64,000 bases of DNA from Agrobacterium tumefaciens (GCF_017726655.1 NZ_CP072308.1:62001-126000), one strand, 5' to 3'. Numbered from the stretch's first letter, positions 1 through 8,651 are shown. The notes: a model not told the origin generated them from the letters alone. A program made the numbers and translations.

Positions 1-1
1 C

Positions 2-1027
2 GATATTCACGTGCGCAAGTTTTCCCGGTTGAGCGATCATAACCACGTCCAGCAAAAAGCGGTTCGCCTTGCCGGCATCATGCCTGAAATTGGCGCGAAG
101 GAATTCGGCGAGCGTTTTGGTGCGGCTGCTAATGCCAAGGGGCAGGCGACGGTAAAGGAACTTGCCGCCCTGAAGCCATCGGCAATCGTTGATTCCGCTT
201 TGGGCCGCACCTCGGACGTGGCCTATCAGAGCACCGTCCCCCAGCATCCCGCATTTGAAGTGGCGCTGGCGCGACCGCAGATCGAGGAAGAAGCAAGCAG
301 TCTGCTTCCGGACGATGTGCCGCTGCCGAGTTTCCGGCCTGAAGTTGCGACCGCCGAGGCCGTTGAGCCGTCGCCGCGTCCTGCCACGTCATCCAAGGCT
401 GATGTTCCGGCCGTCGCTTCCGCTCCTGCTTTCGATGCGCCGGTTCCGCTGCGCGCGCCCGCGCCGCCAAAGCAGAGCACGGGCGCCATGCTCGCCTTTG
501 CAAAGCCTGACAATCCGATGCGCGAGCCAAGCAAGATGGATGCCGTTCCGTGGCCGGACCGCGGGAATGGCACCGCCATCTACGATATCTCCTCCGGTGT
601 CGTGCACATGCCGAATGGCGAAAAGCTGGAAGCCCATTCGGGCATCGGCAAGATGCGTGACAATCCCGACTATGTGCATGTGAAGATGCGCGGCTCGACG
701 CCGCCTTCCAGCTATCGACTGACGATGCGCGAAGCGCGCTTCCACGGTGTCGAAGCCATTCGCCTGACGCCGGAAAACGGTGTCAATCCGCACGGCCGCG
801 ACGGTCTTCTTGCCCATACCTACATGCTCGCGAAACGCGGCGAGTCGAACGGATGCGTGGTGTTCCGCGATTATTCGCGCTTCCTGGCTGCCTTCAAGCG
901 CGGCGAAGTCAAGCGCATGGTGGTTGTGCCGAAGCTGAACGGCAATCGTCCGACACTGGCAAGCAGCGGCGGCAAGAGCGGCGGAAAGACCCTGTTCGGC
1001 ATGTTCTCGCGTGGCAAGGATTCCTGA
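2..1027 (+). CDS. DUF2778 (Tlde1-type L,D-transpeptidase-like) protein, 5' end cut by window
   Basis: The frame is open to the left edge, so the true start is probably outside; an in-frame GTG lies at position 11. Counting from it, residues about 85-165 are a low-complexity Pro/Ala/Ser linker, and about 185-305 form a DUF2778 domain. The catalytic-type signature is visible: HGRDG with His261 and SNGC with Cys282, the His...Ser-x-Gly-Cys pattern of L,D-transpeptidase folds. Established for the family: DUF2778 contains Tlde1-like enzymes that act on peptidoglycan, some of them type VI secretion effectors. Inference: a cell-wall-active enzyme. No immunity-type gene follows; the next genes, on the other strand, are transporters, so an effector role is not supported here. 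Confidence 0.75.
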   Translation, partial: DIHVRKFSRLSDHNHVQQKAVRLAGIMPEIGAKEFGERFGAAANAKGQATVKELAALKPSAIVDSALGRTSDVAYQSTVPQHPAFEVALARPQIEEEASSLLPDDVPLPSFRPEVATAEAVEPSPRPATSSKADVPAVASAPAFDAPVPLRAPAPPKQSTGAMLAFAKPDNPMREPSKMDAVPWPDRGNGTAIYDISSGVVHMPNGEKLEAHSGIGKMRDNPDYVHVKMRGSTPPSSYRLTMREARFHGVEAIRLTPENGVNPHGRDGLLAHTYMLAKRGESNGCVVFRDYSRFLAAFKRGEVKRMVVVPKLNGNRPTLASSGGKSGGKTLFGMFSRGKDS

Positions 1028-1040
1028 TCGCGTTTTGGTT

Positions 1041-1463
1041 TCAGCGACGCCGTTGCGTCAGCACCATGCCGGCAAGGATAAGCAGGATTCCCAGTGCAGA
1101 GGCCCAGATTTTCGGCGGGTGTTCGCTGAAAAAATCGAGAACCACGCCTGACACCATCTGCCCGCTGATGACGAGAAGGGCAGTATTGACCGCACCGATG
1201 CGGGGGATGAGCCAGCTTCCTGAGGCGATGAAAACGACGCCGATCGGGCCGCCAATATAGGCAAGCCATGGTGCCTCCGCCGCGCCCGGCGGAATGAGAC
1301 CGCCGACGGCAAGCCCGATAACGGTCAGGACGCCGAAACCCACAATGTGGTTCCAGAAGGAGGCGATCAGCGGCGAATTGGAGAGGCTGAGGCGACCGTT
1401 GATCTGGCGGCTGAGCGCGACGAAGACGCCGCCGGCAAAAGCCATGGCGATCCAGACAATCAT
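1041..1463 (-). CDS. DMT-type YdcZ family membrane protein (second of a pair)
   Basis: A 140-residue protein made almost wholly of hydrophobic segments (about five helices) ending in the charged tail RRR. It resembles the YdcZ (DUF606) branch of the drug/metabolite transporter superfamily, in which short four- to five-helix proteins can work as pairs. The ATG at 1463 is chosen because it overlaps the stop of the gene at 1460-1942 by four bases (ATGA), typical of translational coupling. A longer frame upstream of this ATG would run inside the partner gene and is not needed. The substrate cannot be told from sequence. The two proteins probably form a hetero-oligomeric inner-membrane transporter. 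Confidence 0.75.
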   Translation of the reverse strand: MIVWIAMAFAGGVFVALSRQINGRLSLSNSPLIASFWNHIVGFGVLTVIGLAVGGLIPPGAAEAPWLAYIGGPIGVVFIASGSWLIPRIGAVNTALLVISGQMVSGVVLDFFSEHPPKIWASALGILLILAGMVLTQRRR

Positions 1464-1942
1464 GCGGCTCTCCCGACAAGGATGATGAGGGCGCTGCCGC
1501 AGAGGATGAGCGCCACGGCGGCCAGGTCCCGCAGGTCCGGCCTCCTTTTCGGCAGGCCGAAAAGGCCGAAAAGATCGGCGAGCAGACTGAATATCACCTG
1601 CCCTCCAAGGCCAAGCGCAATGGTGCCTGATAGCGCCAGCGGCGAATTGACGGCCGTGGAGGTGAGAATGACGATGGCTGCGCCGACCACCCCGCCGCAA
1701 TAGGCCCATAGCGGCGCTTTCGGTTTTTCCGGAGCTGTCCTGTCTTTCTTTGGCCGCATGACGGCGAGATAGATCAGTGCTGCCACCGTCCCGGTGCCGT
1801 GTGCGGTCCAGGACGAAAACAGGGCGCTGCCGTAGTGGGCGAGCTGGCCGTTGAAATGGACCATCAATGTCAGAAGACAGCCGCTGGCAAAGGCAGCGGC
1901 GAGGTGCAGCGGATTGAGACGTGGATGGGTCGTATCTGTCAT
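1460..1942 (-). CDS. DMT-type YdcZ family membrane protein (first of a pair)
   Basis: A 160-residue protein with an N-terminal hydrophobic helix (LHLAAAFASGCLLTLMVHFNGQ), a charged loop around residues 62-76 and three further helices. It is of the same YdcZ/DUF606 type as the gene downstream, with which it shares an ATGA stop-start overlap. Asn, Gly and His residues in the first helix (HFNGQLAHYGS) match the family's conserved start. The pair stands alone between the DUF2778 gene, convergent with it, and the hydrolase gene at 2035, so context gives no substrate. Inner-membrane location is inferred from hydropathy. Confidence 0.75.
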   Translation of the reverse strand: MTDTTHPRLNPLHLAAAFASGCLLTLMVHFNGQLAHYGSALFSSWTAHGTGTVAALIYLAVMRPKKDRTAPEKPKAPLWAYCGGVVGAAIVILTSTAVNSPLALSGTIALGLGGQVIFSLLADLFGLFGLPKRRPDLRDLAAVALILCGSALIILVGRAA

Positions 1943-2034
1943 GGCGGCCGAATTTTGATTGCGCTGTGAAGCGTTATCCTATCGGTGCCGGAAGCGAAAT
2001 CGAATTCTCGGGTTACAGGGGTCCGTTAAAGCGA

Positions 2035-2898
2035 TCAGCGATCTCCAATGGACGTCTGGATGTTGGTGCGCGCGCCGGCTTGCATCATTACTTCCGCGAA
2101 GAACTCTGTGACCAAAGTCGAAACGCAGCGTGGATCTTCCCAGTGTGGATTGTGTCCTTGCCCCGGCAGCGTCACCGACTGGGCCGTTAGAAAGGCCTCG
2201 GCAAGTTGCTGTCTGTGAGATTCGTCAAAGAGCGGGTCTTCCGAGCCGGAAATGCAGAGCACGGGAACATCTATCTTGGAAGCACTGTGGCGCAGATTCG
2301 TTTCTGCGAAGGCTTTCACGACGCCATGCCAGATTTCCGCCGGCATGTTAGCCGCGTCATGCTTCATTCTGCCGAGAAAATCCTCGTTGACCGGATGGTT
2401 GCAGAAATACCAGTCGCGCAGGAAGCCGCCCGTCGGCTTGATCGGGTCGCGCAAGGCGAGGATATCCTGGGTGAGCGTGCTTTCAGAGCCAAAATCCGGC
2501 TCCAGCGTGCCGGAAATCAGCCCCATCGCACGGACGGAGCAGGAACGGCGGGCCGCCAGCTCAATTGCTGTCATCGCTCCGAGGGAGTGGCCCAGCAGAA
2601 ACAGCCGAGAGATGCCCATAAGGGTCAGGAAACGGTCGATGGTTTCCGCAAAGTCGGCGACGTGAAAACCATGTCCGATGGAGGATGATCCATGTCCCGG
2701 CAAATCCGGAACAATCAGTCGGTACTCTTGCAAGTAGGGCTCCAGCATCGAAAAGCTGCGGCTGGTGTCGGAAAAGCCGTGCAACATCAGCAGCACGGGC
2801 CCGGGGCCTTCTGTATCGATGAACGCCATTTGCCGTTTGCGCGGCAGGTCGATATAGCGCTTGCGATCTTCCCAGTGATCCAAAGACAACGCCGTCAT
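2035..2898 (-). CDS. Alpha/beta hydrolase, co-transcribed with choline-type binding protein
   Basis: A 287-residue alpha/beta hydrolase fold enzyme. The oxyanion/HG region (MLHGFSDTSRSF), the nucleophile elbow GHSLG with Ser105, a late acid in SGSEDPLFD and the catalytic His in GQGHNPHWEDP are all present and in order. There is no signal peptide, so it is cytoplasmic. The ATG at 2898 is preferred over a longer frame because it overlaps the stop of the binding-protein gene (2895-3833) as ATGA, implying coupled translation. That context suggests the enzyme acts on an imported ligand or a derivative such as a choline or betaine ester; this is inference only. Closest general class: esterase/haloalkane-dehalogenase-like hydrolases. 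Confidence 0.75.
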   Translation of the reverse strand: MTALSLDHWEDRKRYIDLPRKRQMAFIDTEGPGPVLLMLHGFSDTSRSFSMLEPYLQEYRLIVPDLPGHGSSSIGHGFHVADFAETIDRFLTLMGISRLFLLGHSLGAMTAIELAARRSCSVRAMGLISGTLEPDFGSESTLTQDILALRDPIKPTGGFLRDWYFCNHPVNEDFLGRMKHDAANMPAEIWHGVVKAFAETNLRHSASKIDVPVLCISGSEDPLFDESHRQQLAEAFLTAQSVTLPGQGHNPHWEDPRCVSTLVTEFFAEVMMQAGARTNIQTSIGDR

Positions 2899-3833
2899 AG
2901 CCCAAGCTCCGCCTTTACCGCTGAGAGTCCGTTCTGCCCATCGGCGGTGGAGACGTCTTTCAGCCATTTCTCAAGCCGCTGCGGCTCCGCTTTAATGGCT
3001 TGCAGCGCCGCATCTTCCGGCGACAGGCCGCCGTTCATGATCAGGTCCATGCCTTTGTTTTCGAAATCGACGTCGAATTCGAGGTTTTGCAGCAGTGCCA
3101 CGACATTCGGACATTGCTGCCCATAACCCTTGCGGACTTGCGTATCGACGGTGGCAGCACCGAAGTTGGGTCCATAAAATTTGTCGCCACCAGTGAGATA
3201 TTTGATGTCGAACTTGCTGTTCATCGGGTGGGGTGCCCATCCCTGGAAGACGATGAACGTCTTGTTGCGGCTGAAGCGCGCGACCTGCGACAGCATGCCC
3301 TGTTCGCTGGATTCGACGACCTCCCAGTCCTTCAGGCCGAGCGACGGGTCATTGACGGCGTTCAGCATCAACTGGTTCGAGCCGGGCTCGATGCCATAGA
3401 GTTTCCTGTCGAACTTGTCGGCGAACTTCTGCAGGTCGGAAAAGTCCTTGACCCCGGCCTCCCACACATAAGTCGGCACGGCAAAGGTATATTTGGCGCC
3501 CACAAGGTTGGTGCGGACTTTTTCGACCGAACCGTCTTCCTTGTAGGGCTTGTAATAATTGACCATCGCCGGATCCCAATAGCCGAGGAAGACGTCGAGG
3601 TCTTTGCTTTTAAGGCTGGTGTAGATGACGTCGATGCCGAGCAACTGGCTTTGCGGCTGGTAGTGAAGCGCCTTTAGCAGTGTCGAGGCGATGCCGGTGG
3701 TGAATGCGAGGTCATTCCAGCCCGGTTCCGCCATGCGAACGACCCGACAGGTTTCGGGGTCGGCTGAGAAAGCCGCGCTTGCGCCAGATATCATCAATGC
3801 TGTCGCGGAAAGAACCGTCCTAAACCGTCCCAT
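2895..3833 (-). CDS. ChoX-type choline/betaine ABC transporter substrate-binding protein
   Basis: A 312-residue periplasmic binding protein with a signal peptide (residues 1-24, ending SAAFSA). The aromatic box that binds quaternary ammonium ligands in ChoX can be matched: Trp39 (EPGWND), Trp86 (GYWDP), Tyr115 or Tyr122, and Trp199 (FQGWAPHP). Cys29 and Cys241 are placed like the ChoX disulfide. Known for the family: high-affinity capture of choline or glycine betaine. No permease or ATPase gene lies nearby, so the protein must work with a transporter encoded elsewhere. It is divergent from the BetI-like repressor at 3932, and a strong palindrome lies between the two starts, so repression relieved by choline is the likely control. 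Confidence 0.85.
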   Translation of the reverse strand: MGRFRTVLSATALMISGASAAFSADPETCRVVRMAEPGWNDLAFTTGIASTLLKALHYQPQSQLLGIDVIYTSLKSKDLDVFLGYWDPAMVNYYKPYKEDGSVEKVRTNLVGAKYTFAVPTYVWEAGVKDFSDLQKFADKFDRKLYGIEPGSNQLMLNAVNDPSLGLKDWEVVESSEQGMLSQVARFSRNKTFIVFQGWAPHPMNSKFDIKYLTGGDKFYGPNFGAATVDTQVRKGYGQQCPNVVALLQNLEFDVDFENKGMDLIMNGGLSPEDAALQAIKAEPQRLEKWLKDVSTADGQNGLSAVKAELGL

Positions 3834-3863
3834 CAGTCAATCCTTTGCCTTATAGGTCACTAA

Positions 3864-3881
3864 ATTGACCCGTGGGACAAT
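3864..3881. promoter_or_regulatory. Candidate BetI-like operator
   Basis: ATTGACCCGTGGGACAAT is a near-palindrome (14 of 18 positions symmetric, arms ATTGwCCC/GGGwCAAT) centred between the divergent binding-protein gene (start 3833) and the TetR/BetI-type gene (start 3932). Its position, length and symmetry fit a TetR-family dimer site controlling both genes. It is seen directly; binding is inferred. Confidence 0.6.
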
Positions 3882-3931
3882 AATTGATCTTTCCGGAAAA
3901 TTTGTCAATGTGTCTCTGTAAGGAGACTGAA

Positions 3932-4525
3932 ATGCGACTCACTAAAATAAGCGATATTCGCCGGGCTGAGCTAAGACGGGCAGCATTCGAAGTGTTGCAG
4001 AGAGAGGGAATGGCGGGGGCAACTCTAGAGCGGGTTGCGGCGCAGGCGGGCGCCTCCAAAGGCATCGTGCTGCATTATTTTGCGAGCAAGCAGGAGCTTT
4101 TCGAGCATGCTATGCGCGAAGCCAATGTGAAGCTGGCGGAGGTAGTCGTGGCACGGCTCAATCGCGCCACAAGCGCGCGGGAGAGATTGCAGGCAATTAT
4201 CGATGCGAATTTCGACGAGAGCTTCTTTCAGCCGTCGATCTGCCATGCGTGGCTTTCGTTGTGCGCCGAGGTTCCCCGTGAGCCGCAGCTTGCGCGGATC
4301 CAAAAGGTGATCCATGCGCGCATGCGGTCGAATCTGCTCTCCGCATTGCGGCATCTCGTCCCTGAGGAGGACGTCGAACCGATAGCACTGGGGATCACCA
4401 CGCTGATCGACGGGTTATGGCTTCGGTCTGGCTTGCAGTCCGGCGGCCTTTCGCGACAGGAGGCGATGGCGCAGATGGATGATTACCTGTCACACCGACT
4501 GCCGAGCGCGGACGCCACCGCCTGA
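3932..4525 (+). CDS. betI: TetR-family regulator, BetI-like
   Basis: A 197-residue regulator. The ATG at 3932 follows a good ribosome site (AAGGAGA at 3920-3926); a longer frame from 3884 lacks one. The TetR DNA-binding domain is at residues about 8-55, with the helix-turn-helix VAAQAGASKGIVLHYFASKQ. The length and C-terminal pattern (FFQPSICHAWLSLCAEVP, DGLWLRSGL) match BetI, the choline-responsive repressor of betaine synthesis genes (about 195 residues). Here no betA or betB is adjacent; the target is most likely the divergent choline-type binding protein and hydrolase, plus its own promoter through the palindrome at 3864. A paralogue of the true BetI is possible, so the symbol is tentative. 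Confidence 0.75.
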   Translation: MRLTKISDIRRAELRRAAFEVLQREGMAGATLERVAAQAGASKGIVLHYFASKQELFEHAMREANVKLAEVVVARLNRATSARERLQAIIDANFDESFFQPSICHAWLSLCAEVPREPQLARIQKVIHARMRSNLLSALRHLVPEEDVEPIALGITTLIDGLWLRSGLQSGGLSRQEAMAQMDDYLSHRLPSADATA

Positions 4526-4594
4526 CTGCACGCCCATCGGGCAAGATGGATCAAAGGCCATGGAACCAGGTCTGTCCCGCCGCATTATTCCGGC

Positions 4595-4714
4595 ATGAAG
4601 AAAACGACTCGCAAGCCATTGAACAGGATGACGATTTTCGTCATCTCGATTTTCATTCTCGCAGCCGTGGTTGCGGCAGTTTATCTGATCGGCTTTACGC
4701 CTGGCGAAACGTGA
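4595..4714 (+). CDS. Possible 39-residue single-span membrane protein
   Basis: ATG at 4595 opens a 39-codon frame: a basic N-terminus (MKKTTRKPLNR), one strongly hydrophobic span (about residues 13-34, TIFVISIFILAAVVAAVYLI) and a short polar tail (GFTPGET). The positive-inside charge pattern is that of a small inner-membrane protein. No clear ribosome site is seen and no family is recognised. It sits in the gap between the BetI-like gene and the convergent glycosyltransferase. The alternative overlapping frame (4546-4782) has no such coherent composition. Confidence 0.4.
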   Translation: MKKTTRKPLNRMTIFVISIFILAAVVAAVYLIGFTPGET

Positions 4715-4723
4715 GCCGGGCGG

Positions 4724-5548
4724 TCAGTGCCCGGCAGCCAGTGTTTTGCGCTTGTCCCGCTGTAACGCTACCGTTGCCTTAGCCACAAGCAATCGGAAAC
4801 CGCGCAGCAGGAAGCGGGTGGTTTCAAGGTAGGCGCGATAGGGCAAAACGGTGAAGTAACGCCAGCGGGGCAGGCGGTAGATGCGAAGATTGTTCTGTAT
4901 CTGGCTCTCGCCATCGGCATCCTGCGTCGCGCAGAGCGGGTAGATGAAGGCGGACTTCAGGCCGGCGAGATATTCCAGGTCGAAGGCGATGTCGTAGGCG
5001 AGCCGCATAGGAATGAGACTGGCGATCCACTTTCCGGCCCGGCGGTTGACGAGATAGGCGCCCGATCCTTTTTCACGTGTGAGGGCAATTGCCAGAGAAC
5101 GGCCGTTGGACAGACGTCGAAACGCGAATTTCCGGCCATTGCTGACCGTCGTGAGCCGCAGAATGTCCCAGTCCCGGCCGTTCAGCACGGCCTCATCAAT
5201 GGCATCCAGAAAATCCCCGTCGAAGACCACGTCGTCTTCGAGGATCAGCGCTATGTCCGCGTCAGCGTCCATAAACCGGCTGGCGCAGGCAACATGGCTC
5301 AAATAGCAGCCGATCTCGGGCGGAGAGGTGCGGCGGCCATGCATCAGCATGTAGGAGAGCTCGCTGAACTCCGGAATGGGATAGTTCAGTTCCCTGCCGT
5401 TGACGCCGGGAACGCGTTCGGCCTCGAGGCCTAACGCATCGAGACGCGCATTCATGTCGGCAAGGCGCTTTGTGGCGCTGTCCATGTTGATCAGGAAAAC
5501 CGCAAGCTTGCGCTGGCTCTTCGGTAATATATGCAAGGCAGTCCTCAC
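4724..5548 (-). CDS. Glycosyltransferase family 25 (LPS-type)
   Basis: A protein of about 274 residues with the family 25 hallmarks: a start strand followed by a basic helix (VFLINMDSATKRLADMNARL), the conserved PPEIGCYLSH block and the metal/acid motif LILEDDVVF. Such enzymes add hexoses to lipopolysaccharide or other surface glycans. The GTG at 5548 is preferred because GGAG lies five bases upstream; a TTG at 5566 is possible but lacks a site. The C-terminus (PYRAYLETTRFLLRGFRLLVAK) is amphipathic and basic and may touch the membrane. It is a single gene, convergent with the preceding small frame; no other polysaccharide genes are near, so the acceptor is unknown. Confidence 0.8.
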   Translation of the reverse strand: MRTALHILPKSQRKLAVFLINMDSATKRLADMNARLDALGLEAERVPGVNGRELNYPIPEFSELSYMLMHGRRTSPPEIGCYLSHVACASRFMDADADIALILEDDVVFDGDFLDAIDEAVLNGRDWDILRLTTVSNGRKFAFRRLSNGRSLAIALTREKGSGAYLVNRRAGKWIASLIPMRLAYDIAFDLEYLAGLKSAFIYPLCATQDADGESQIQNNLRIYRLPRWRYFTVLPYRAYLETTRFLLRGFRLLVAKATVALQRDKRKTLAAGH

Positions 5549-5639
5549 CCGTTCTCCACATCCCAATGCAACTCCTTTATTGCAACGGCATGACCTGGGC
5601 TACGGAAAAAGAGGTCTGCGGGCACTCATAGTTGTCGAA

Positions 5640-8114
5640 TCAAACCTTTTCCACAAATCCATCCAGCACGCGCTTCTGGCCGGCGCGGTCGAAGTCGATC
5701 GTGAGCTTGTTCCCCTCGATGGCGGCGATATTGCCGTTGCCAAACTTGATATGGAACACGCGGTCGCCCACGAAGAATTTTGACGGCGTGTCAGCGACGG
5801 ATTTCGCCACCAGTTCCCCGTCGATGGTGCGGGTACGGGGGCCGCTTTCGCCGTAGCCGATGCGCTCCACCGCGTGGCCGGAGCGTGTGCCCCAGTTGTC
5901 GCGGGTTGCGTCGCTGCGGTTCTGCTGCGCACGTTTCCAGCCGGGGGTGGAATAGGTGTTGGCGAAGGGATCGGCCTTGTCGAAACGCGACTGGCCGTAG
6001 CCGCCGCGCCCGCCATATCCGCCGTAACTGCTGTCGGATGCTGCAACGTCCACATGGGCGGACGGCAGTTCGTCCAGGAACCGCGAGGGCAGGGTGGATT
6101 GCCACAGCCCGTGAATGCGGCGGTTCGAGACGAACCAGATATGGCAGAGTTTCTTGGCGCGGGTGATGCCGACATAGGCAAGACGACGTTCTTCCTCAAG
6201 ACCGGAGCGTCCGCCTTCGTCCAGCGCCCGCTGGTGCGGAAACAGGCCTTCTTCCCAGCCAGGCAGGAAGACGGTGTCGAATTCCAGACCCTTGGCGGAA
6301 TGGAGCGTCATGATGGAGACGGCATCGAGGTTTTCGTTCTGCTCGGCATCCATGACGAGTGCGACATGCTCGAGGAAACCGCGCATGCTTTCAAAGGCTT
6401 CCATCGAGCGGATGAGTTCCTTGAGGTTCTCAAGCCGTCCGGGTGCTTCGGCCGTCTTGTCGGCCTGCCACATGGCGGTATAGCCGCTTTCGTCGAGGAT
6501 CTGCTCGGCAAGCGTGGTGTGTTCGGTGTTTTCGAGCAGACCCTGCCAGCGGCGGAAATCCTGCACCACATCGAACAGCGCCTTGCGTGCCTTCGGCTTC
6601 AGCTCATCGGTCTCGATGATGTCGGCGGCTGCGGCCAGCATCGGAATGTCACGCGCGCGCGCATAGTCGTGCAGGTTGCGGATCGTTGTGTCGCCCAGAC
6701 CGCGTTTCGGTGTGTTGACGATTCGCTCGAAGGCGAGATCGTCAGCCGGCTGGCAGACGAGGCGGAAATAGGCCATGGCATCGCGGATTTCGAGGCGCTC
6801 ATAAAAGCGCGGGCCACCGATGACGCGGTAATTGAGGCCGAGCGTGACGAACCGGTCTTCGAATTCGCGCATCTGGAAGGAGGCGCGGACAAGGATCGCC
6901 ATGTCGTTCAGCATGTTACCTTTGCGCTGAAGCTGCTCGATCTCTTCGCCGACGGCGCGGGCTTCCTCCTCGGAATCCCAGGCCGCATGCACCACGACCT
7001 TTTCGTCATCAGGGCTGCTGCGTTCGGTAAACAGCGTCTTGCCGAGACGGCCCTCATTATGGGCGATGAGATGGCCGGCCGCACCGAGAATATGCTCGGT
7101 TGAACGATAATTGCGTTCGAGCTTGATGACCTTGGCGCCGGGGAAATCCTTGTCGAAACGCAGGATATTGTCCACTTCCGCGCCGCGCCAGCCATAGATC
7201 GACTGGTCATCGTCACCGACGCAGCAGACATTCTGTGGCTCGCCCTTGGCGCGCTGGGCCAAGAGCCGCAGCCACATATATTGCGCCGTGTTGGTGTCCT
7301 GATATTCGTCCACCAGAATGTATCGGAACTTCTGGTGATACTCCTTCAGAATATCGGTGTTCCGGCGGAAGATGCTGATCGGGTGCAGCAGCAGGTCGCC
7401 GAAGTCGCAGGCGTTCAGCGTCTTCAGCCGGTTCTGATAGGCGGTGTACAGTTCGCGGCCTTTGCCGTTTGCGAAGGCGCGGCTGTCTCCTTCAGGAATA
7501 TCCGGCGGCGTCAGGCCCTTGTTCTTCCAGCCGTCGATCATGCCGGCGAACTGTTTGGCCGGCCAGCGCTTATCATCGAGACCTTCGGCCTGGATGAGCT
7601 GCTTGATCAGCCGCACCACGTCGTCCGTATCGAGAATGGTGAAATCCGATTTCAGGCCGACGAGTTCTGCGTGACGGCGCAGAAGCTTGACGCCGATGGA
7701 GTGGAAGGTGCCGAGCCAGGGCATGCCCTCGACCGCGCCGCCGACGAGAACGCCGATGCGTTCCTTCATCTCGCGTGCGGCCTTGTTGGTGAAGGTCACG
7801 GCGAGGATCTGGCTCGGATAGGCGCGGCCAGTGGCGAGAATATGGGCGATGCGGGTTGTCAGAACACGGGTCTTGCCGGTGCCGGCGCCCGCGAGGACGA
7901 GAACCGGGCCGTCAAGCGTTTCAACCGCTTCGCGCTGTTCCGGGTTGAGCCCGGAAAGATAATCTGGCGCGGCACGCGTCTGATCACGGGCGGCCATGGC
8001 GCGGGCGGCAATTCCAAGCCCGCCGCCGTTTTCGGACGGGGCATTGTTCGTTGCCCTGCGCGGCGCCACGGGTTCCTCATCGAAGAACGGCATATCGTCA
8101 AAACTGTTGCTCAT
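5640..8114 (-). CDS. uvrD: UvrD/PcrA-family superfamily 1 DNA helicase
   Basis: An 824-residue SF1A helicase. In order: Q-motif region (LNPEQREAVETLDGP), Walker A GAGTGKT (residues 76-82), motif Ia (AVTFTNKAAREMKER), Walker B (ILVDEYQDTN), motif III (CCVGDDDQSIYGWRGA), motif IV (LERNYRST), motif V (VSIMTLHSAKGLEFDTVFLPGWEEGLFP) and motif VI (EERRLAYVGITRAKK). A Gly/Tyr-rich linker near residue 690 leads to a C-terminal Tudor-like segment (FFVGDRVFHIKFGNGNIAAIEG) that in relatives contacts RNA polymerase. Role: unwinding in nucleotide excision and mismatch repair and clearing replication conflicts. The ATG at 8114 is used; a TTG three codons earlier is possible. A monocistronic gene. Confidence 0.93.
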   Translation of the reverse strand: MSNSFDDMPFFDEEPVAPRRATNNAPSENGGGLGIAARAMAARDQTRAAPDYLSGLNPEQREAVETLDGPVLVLAGAGTGKTRVLTTRIAHILATGRAYPSQILAVTFTNKAAREMKERIGVLVGGAVEGMPWLGTFHSIGVKLLRRHAELVGLKSDFTILDTDDVVRLIKQLIQAEGLDDKRWPAKQFAGMIDGWKNKGLTPPDIPEGDSRAFANGKGRELYTAYQNRLKTLNACDFGDLLLHPISIFRRNTDILKEYHQKFRYILVDEYQDTNTAQYMWLRLLAQRAKGEPQNVCCVGDDDQSIYGWRGAEVDNILRFDKDFPGAKVIKLERNYRSTEHILGAAGHLIAHNEGRLGKTLFTERSSPDDEKVVVHAAWDSEEEARAVGEEIEQLQRKGNMLNDMAILVRASFQMREFEDRFVTLGLNYRVIGGPRFYERLEIRDAMAYFRLVCQPADDLAFERIVNTPKRGLGDTTIRNLHDYARARDIPMLAAAADIIETDELKPKARKALFDVVQDFRRWQGLLENTEHTTLAEQILDESGYTAMWQADKTAEAPGRLENLKELIRSMEAFESMRGFLEHVALVMDAEQNENLDAVSIMTLHSAKGLEFDTVFLPGWEEGLFPHQRALDEGGRSGLEEERRLAYVGITRAKKLCHIWFVSNRRIHGLWQSTLPSRFLDELPSAHVDVAASDSSYGGYGGRGGYGQSRFDKADPFANTYSTPGWKRAQQNRSDATRDNWGTRSGHAVERIGYGESGPRTRTIDGELVAKSVADTPSKFFVGDRVFHIKFGNGNIAAIEGNKLTIDFDRAGQKRVLDGFVEKV

Positions 8115-8216
8115 GCGGCCCAATGTAGTGATTCGGGATGTAAAGGCCAGAACCGCGTTCTGCTTTTATTCCGGTATCACCGCTCAAAACGCCTATTCCA
8201 AGGCATTATTTCGGGT

Positions 8217-8627
8217 TCATGCACTCTGGTCAGCATCAAAAGCGGCATCGACGGGCACTTGCAGGGCTACCGCAAGCTGGTTGGTCTTGCCGGCAAGCGC
8301 GATCACCCGCATCAGATCGGCATGCTGTTCGTTTGTCATTCCCTTGGCTTTTGCGGCCGCGGTGTGGGAGTGGGCGCAGTAGGAGCAGCCATTGGTGACG
8401 GACACTGCAATGTAAATCATTTCCTTCACGAGCGGGTCGAGCGCCGAAGGTGTCGCCATCACCGCCTTGACCTCGGCCCATGTCTTTTCCAGGAGATCGG
8501 GGTCAAAGGCGAGATACAGCCACATATTGTTGATGAAATCCGATTTGCGGGTGGTCCGGATATCATCGAAGACCGCTTTCACACGCGGATCGGCTTCTGG
8601 ATTTTGTGTTTTCATGACAGTGCTCAT
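8217..8627 (-). CDS. AhpD-like carboxymuconolactone decarboxylase family protein
   Basis: A 136-residue small helical protein with the AhpD/CMD core: the redox motif GCSYCAHSH (Cys81, Cys84, His88), preceded by the conserved VKEMIYIAVSVTN. Proteins of this family act as alkylhydroperoxidase-like thiol peroxidases or reductases; the conserved CxxC and His support a redox role rather than the ring-opening decarboxylase role. A strong Shine-Dalgarno run (GGAGGAAG) lies just before the ATG. It is divergent from the RND operon, with an inverted repeat between them at 8652-8666, so control by an oxidant-sensing regulator is conceivable but not shown. Confidence 0.8.
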   Translation of the reverse strand: MSTVMKTQNPEADPRVKAVFDDIRTTRKSDFINNMWLYLAFDPDLLEKTWAEVKAVMATPSALDPLVKEMIYIAVSVTNGCSYCAHSHTAAAKAKGMTNEQHADLMRVIALAGKTNQLAVALQVPVDAAFDADQSA

Positions 8628-8651
8628 AGCTTCCTCCGGCTCGTTTCCTCC

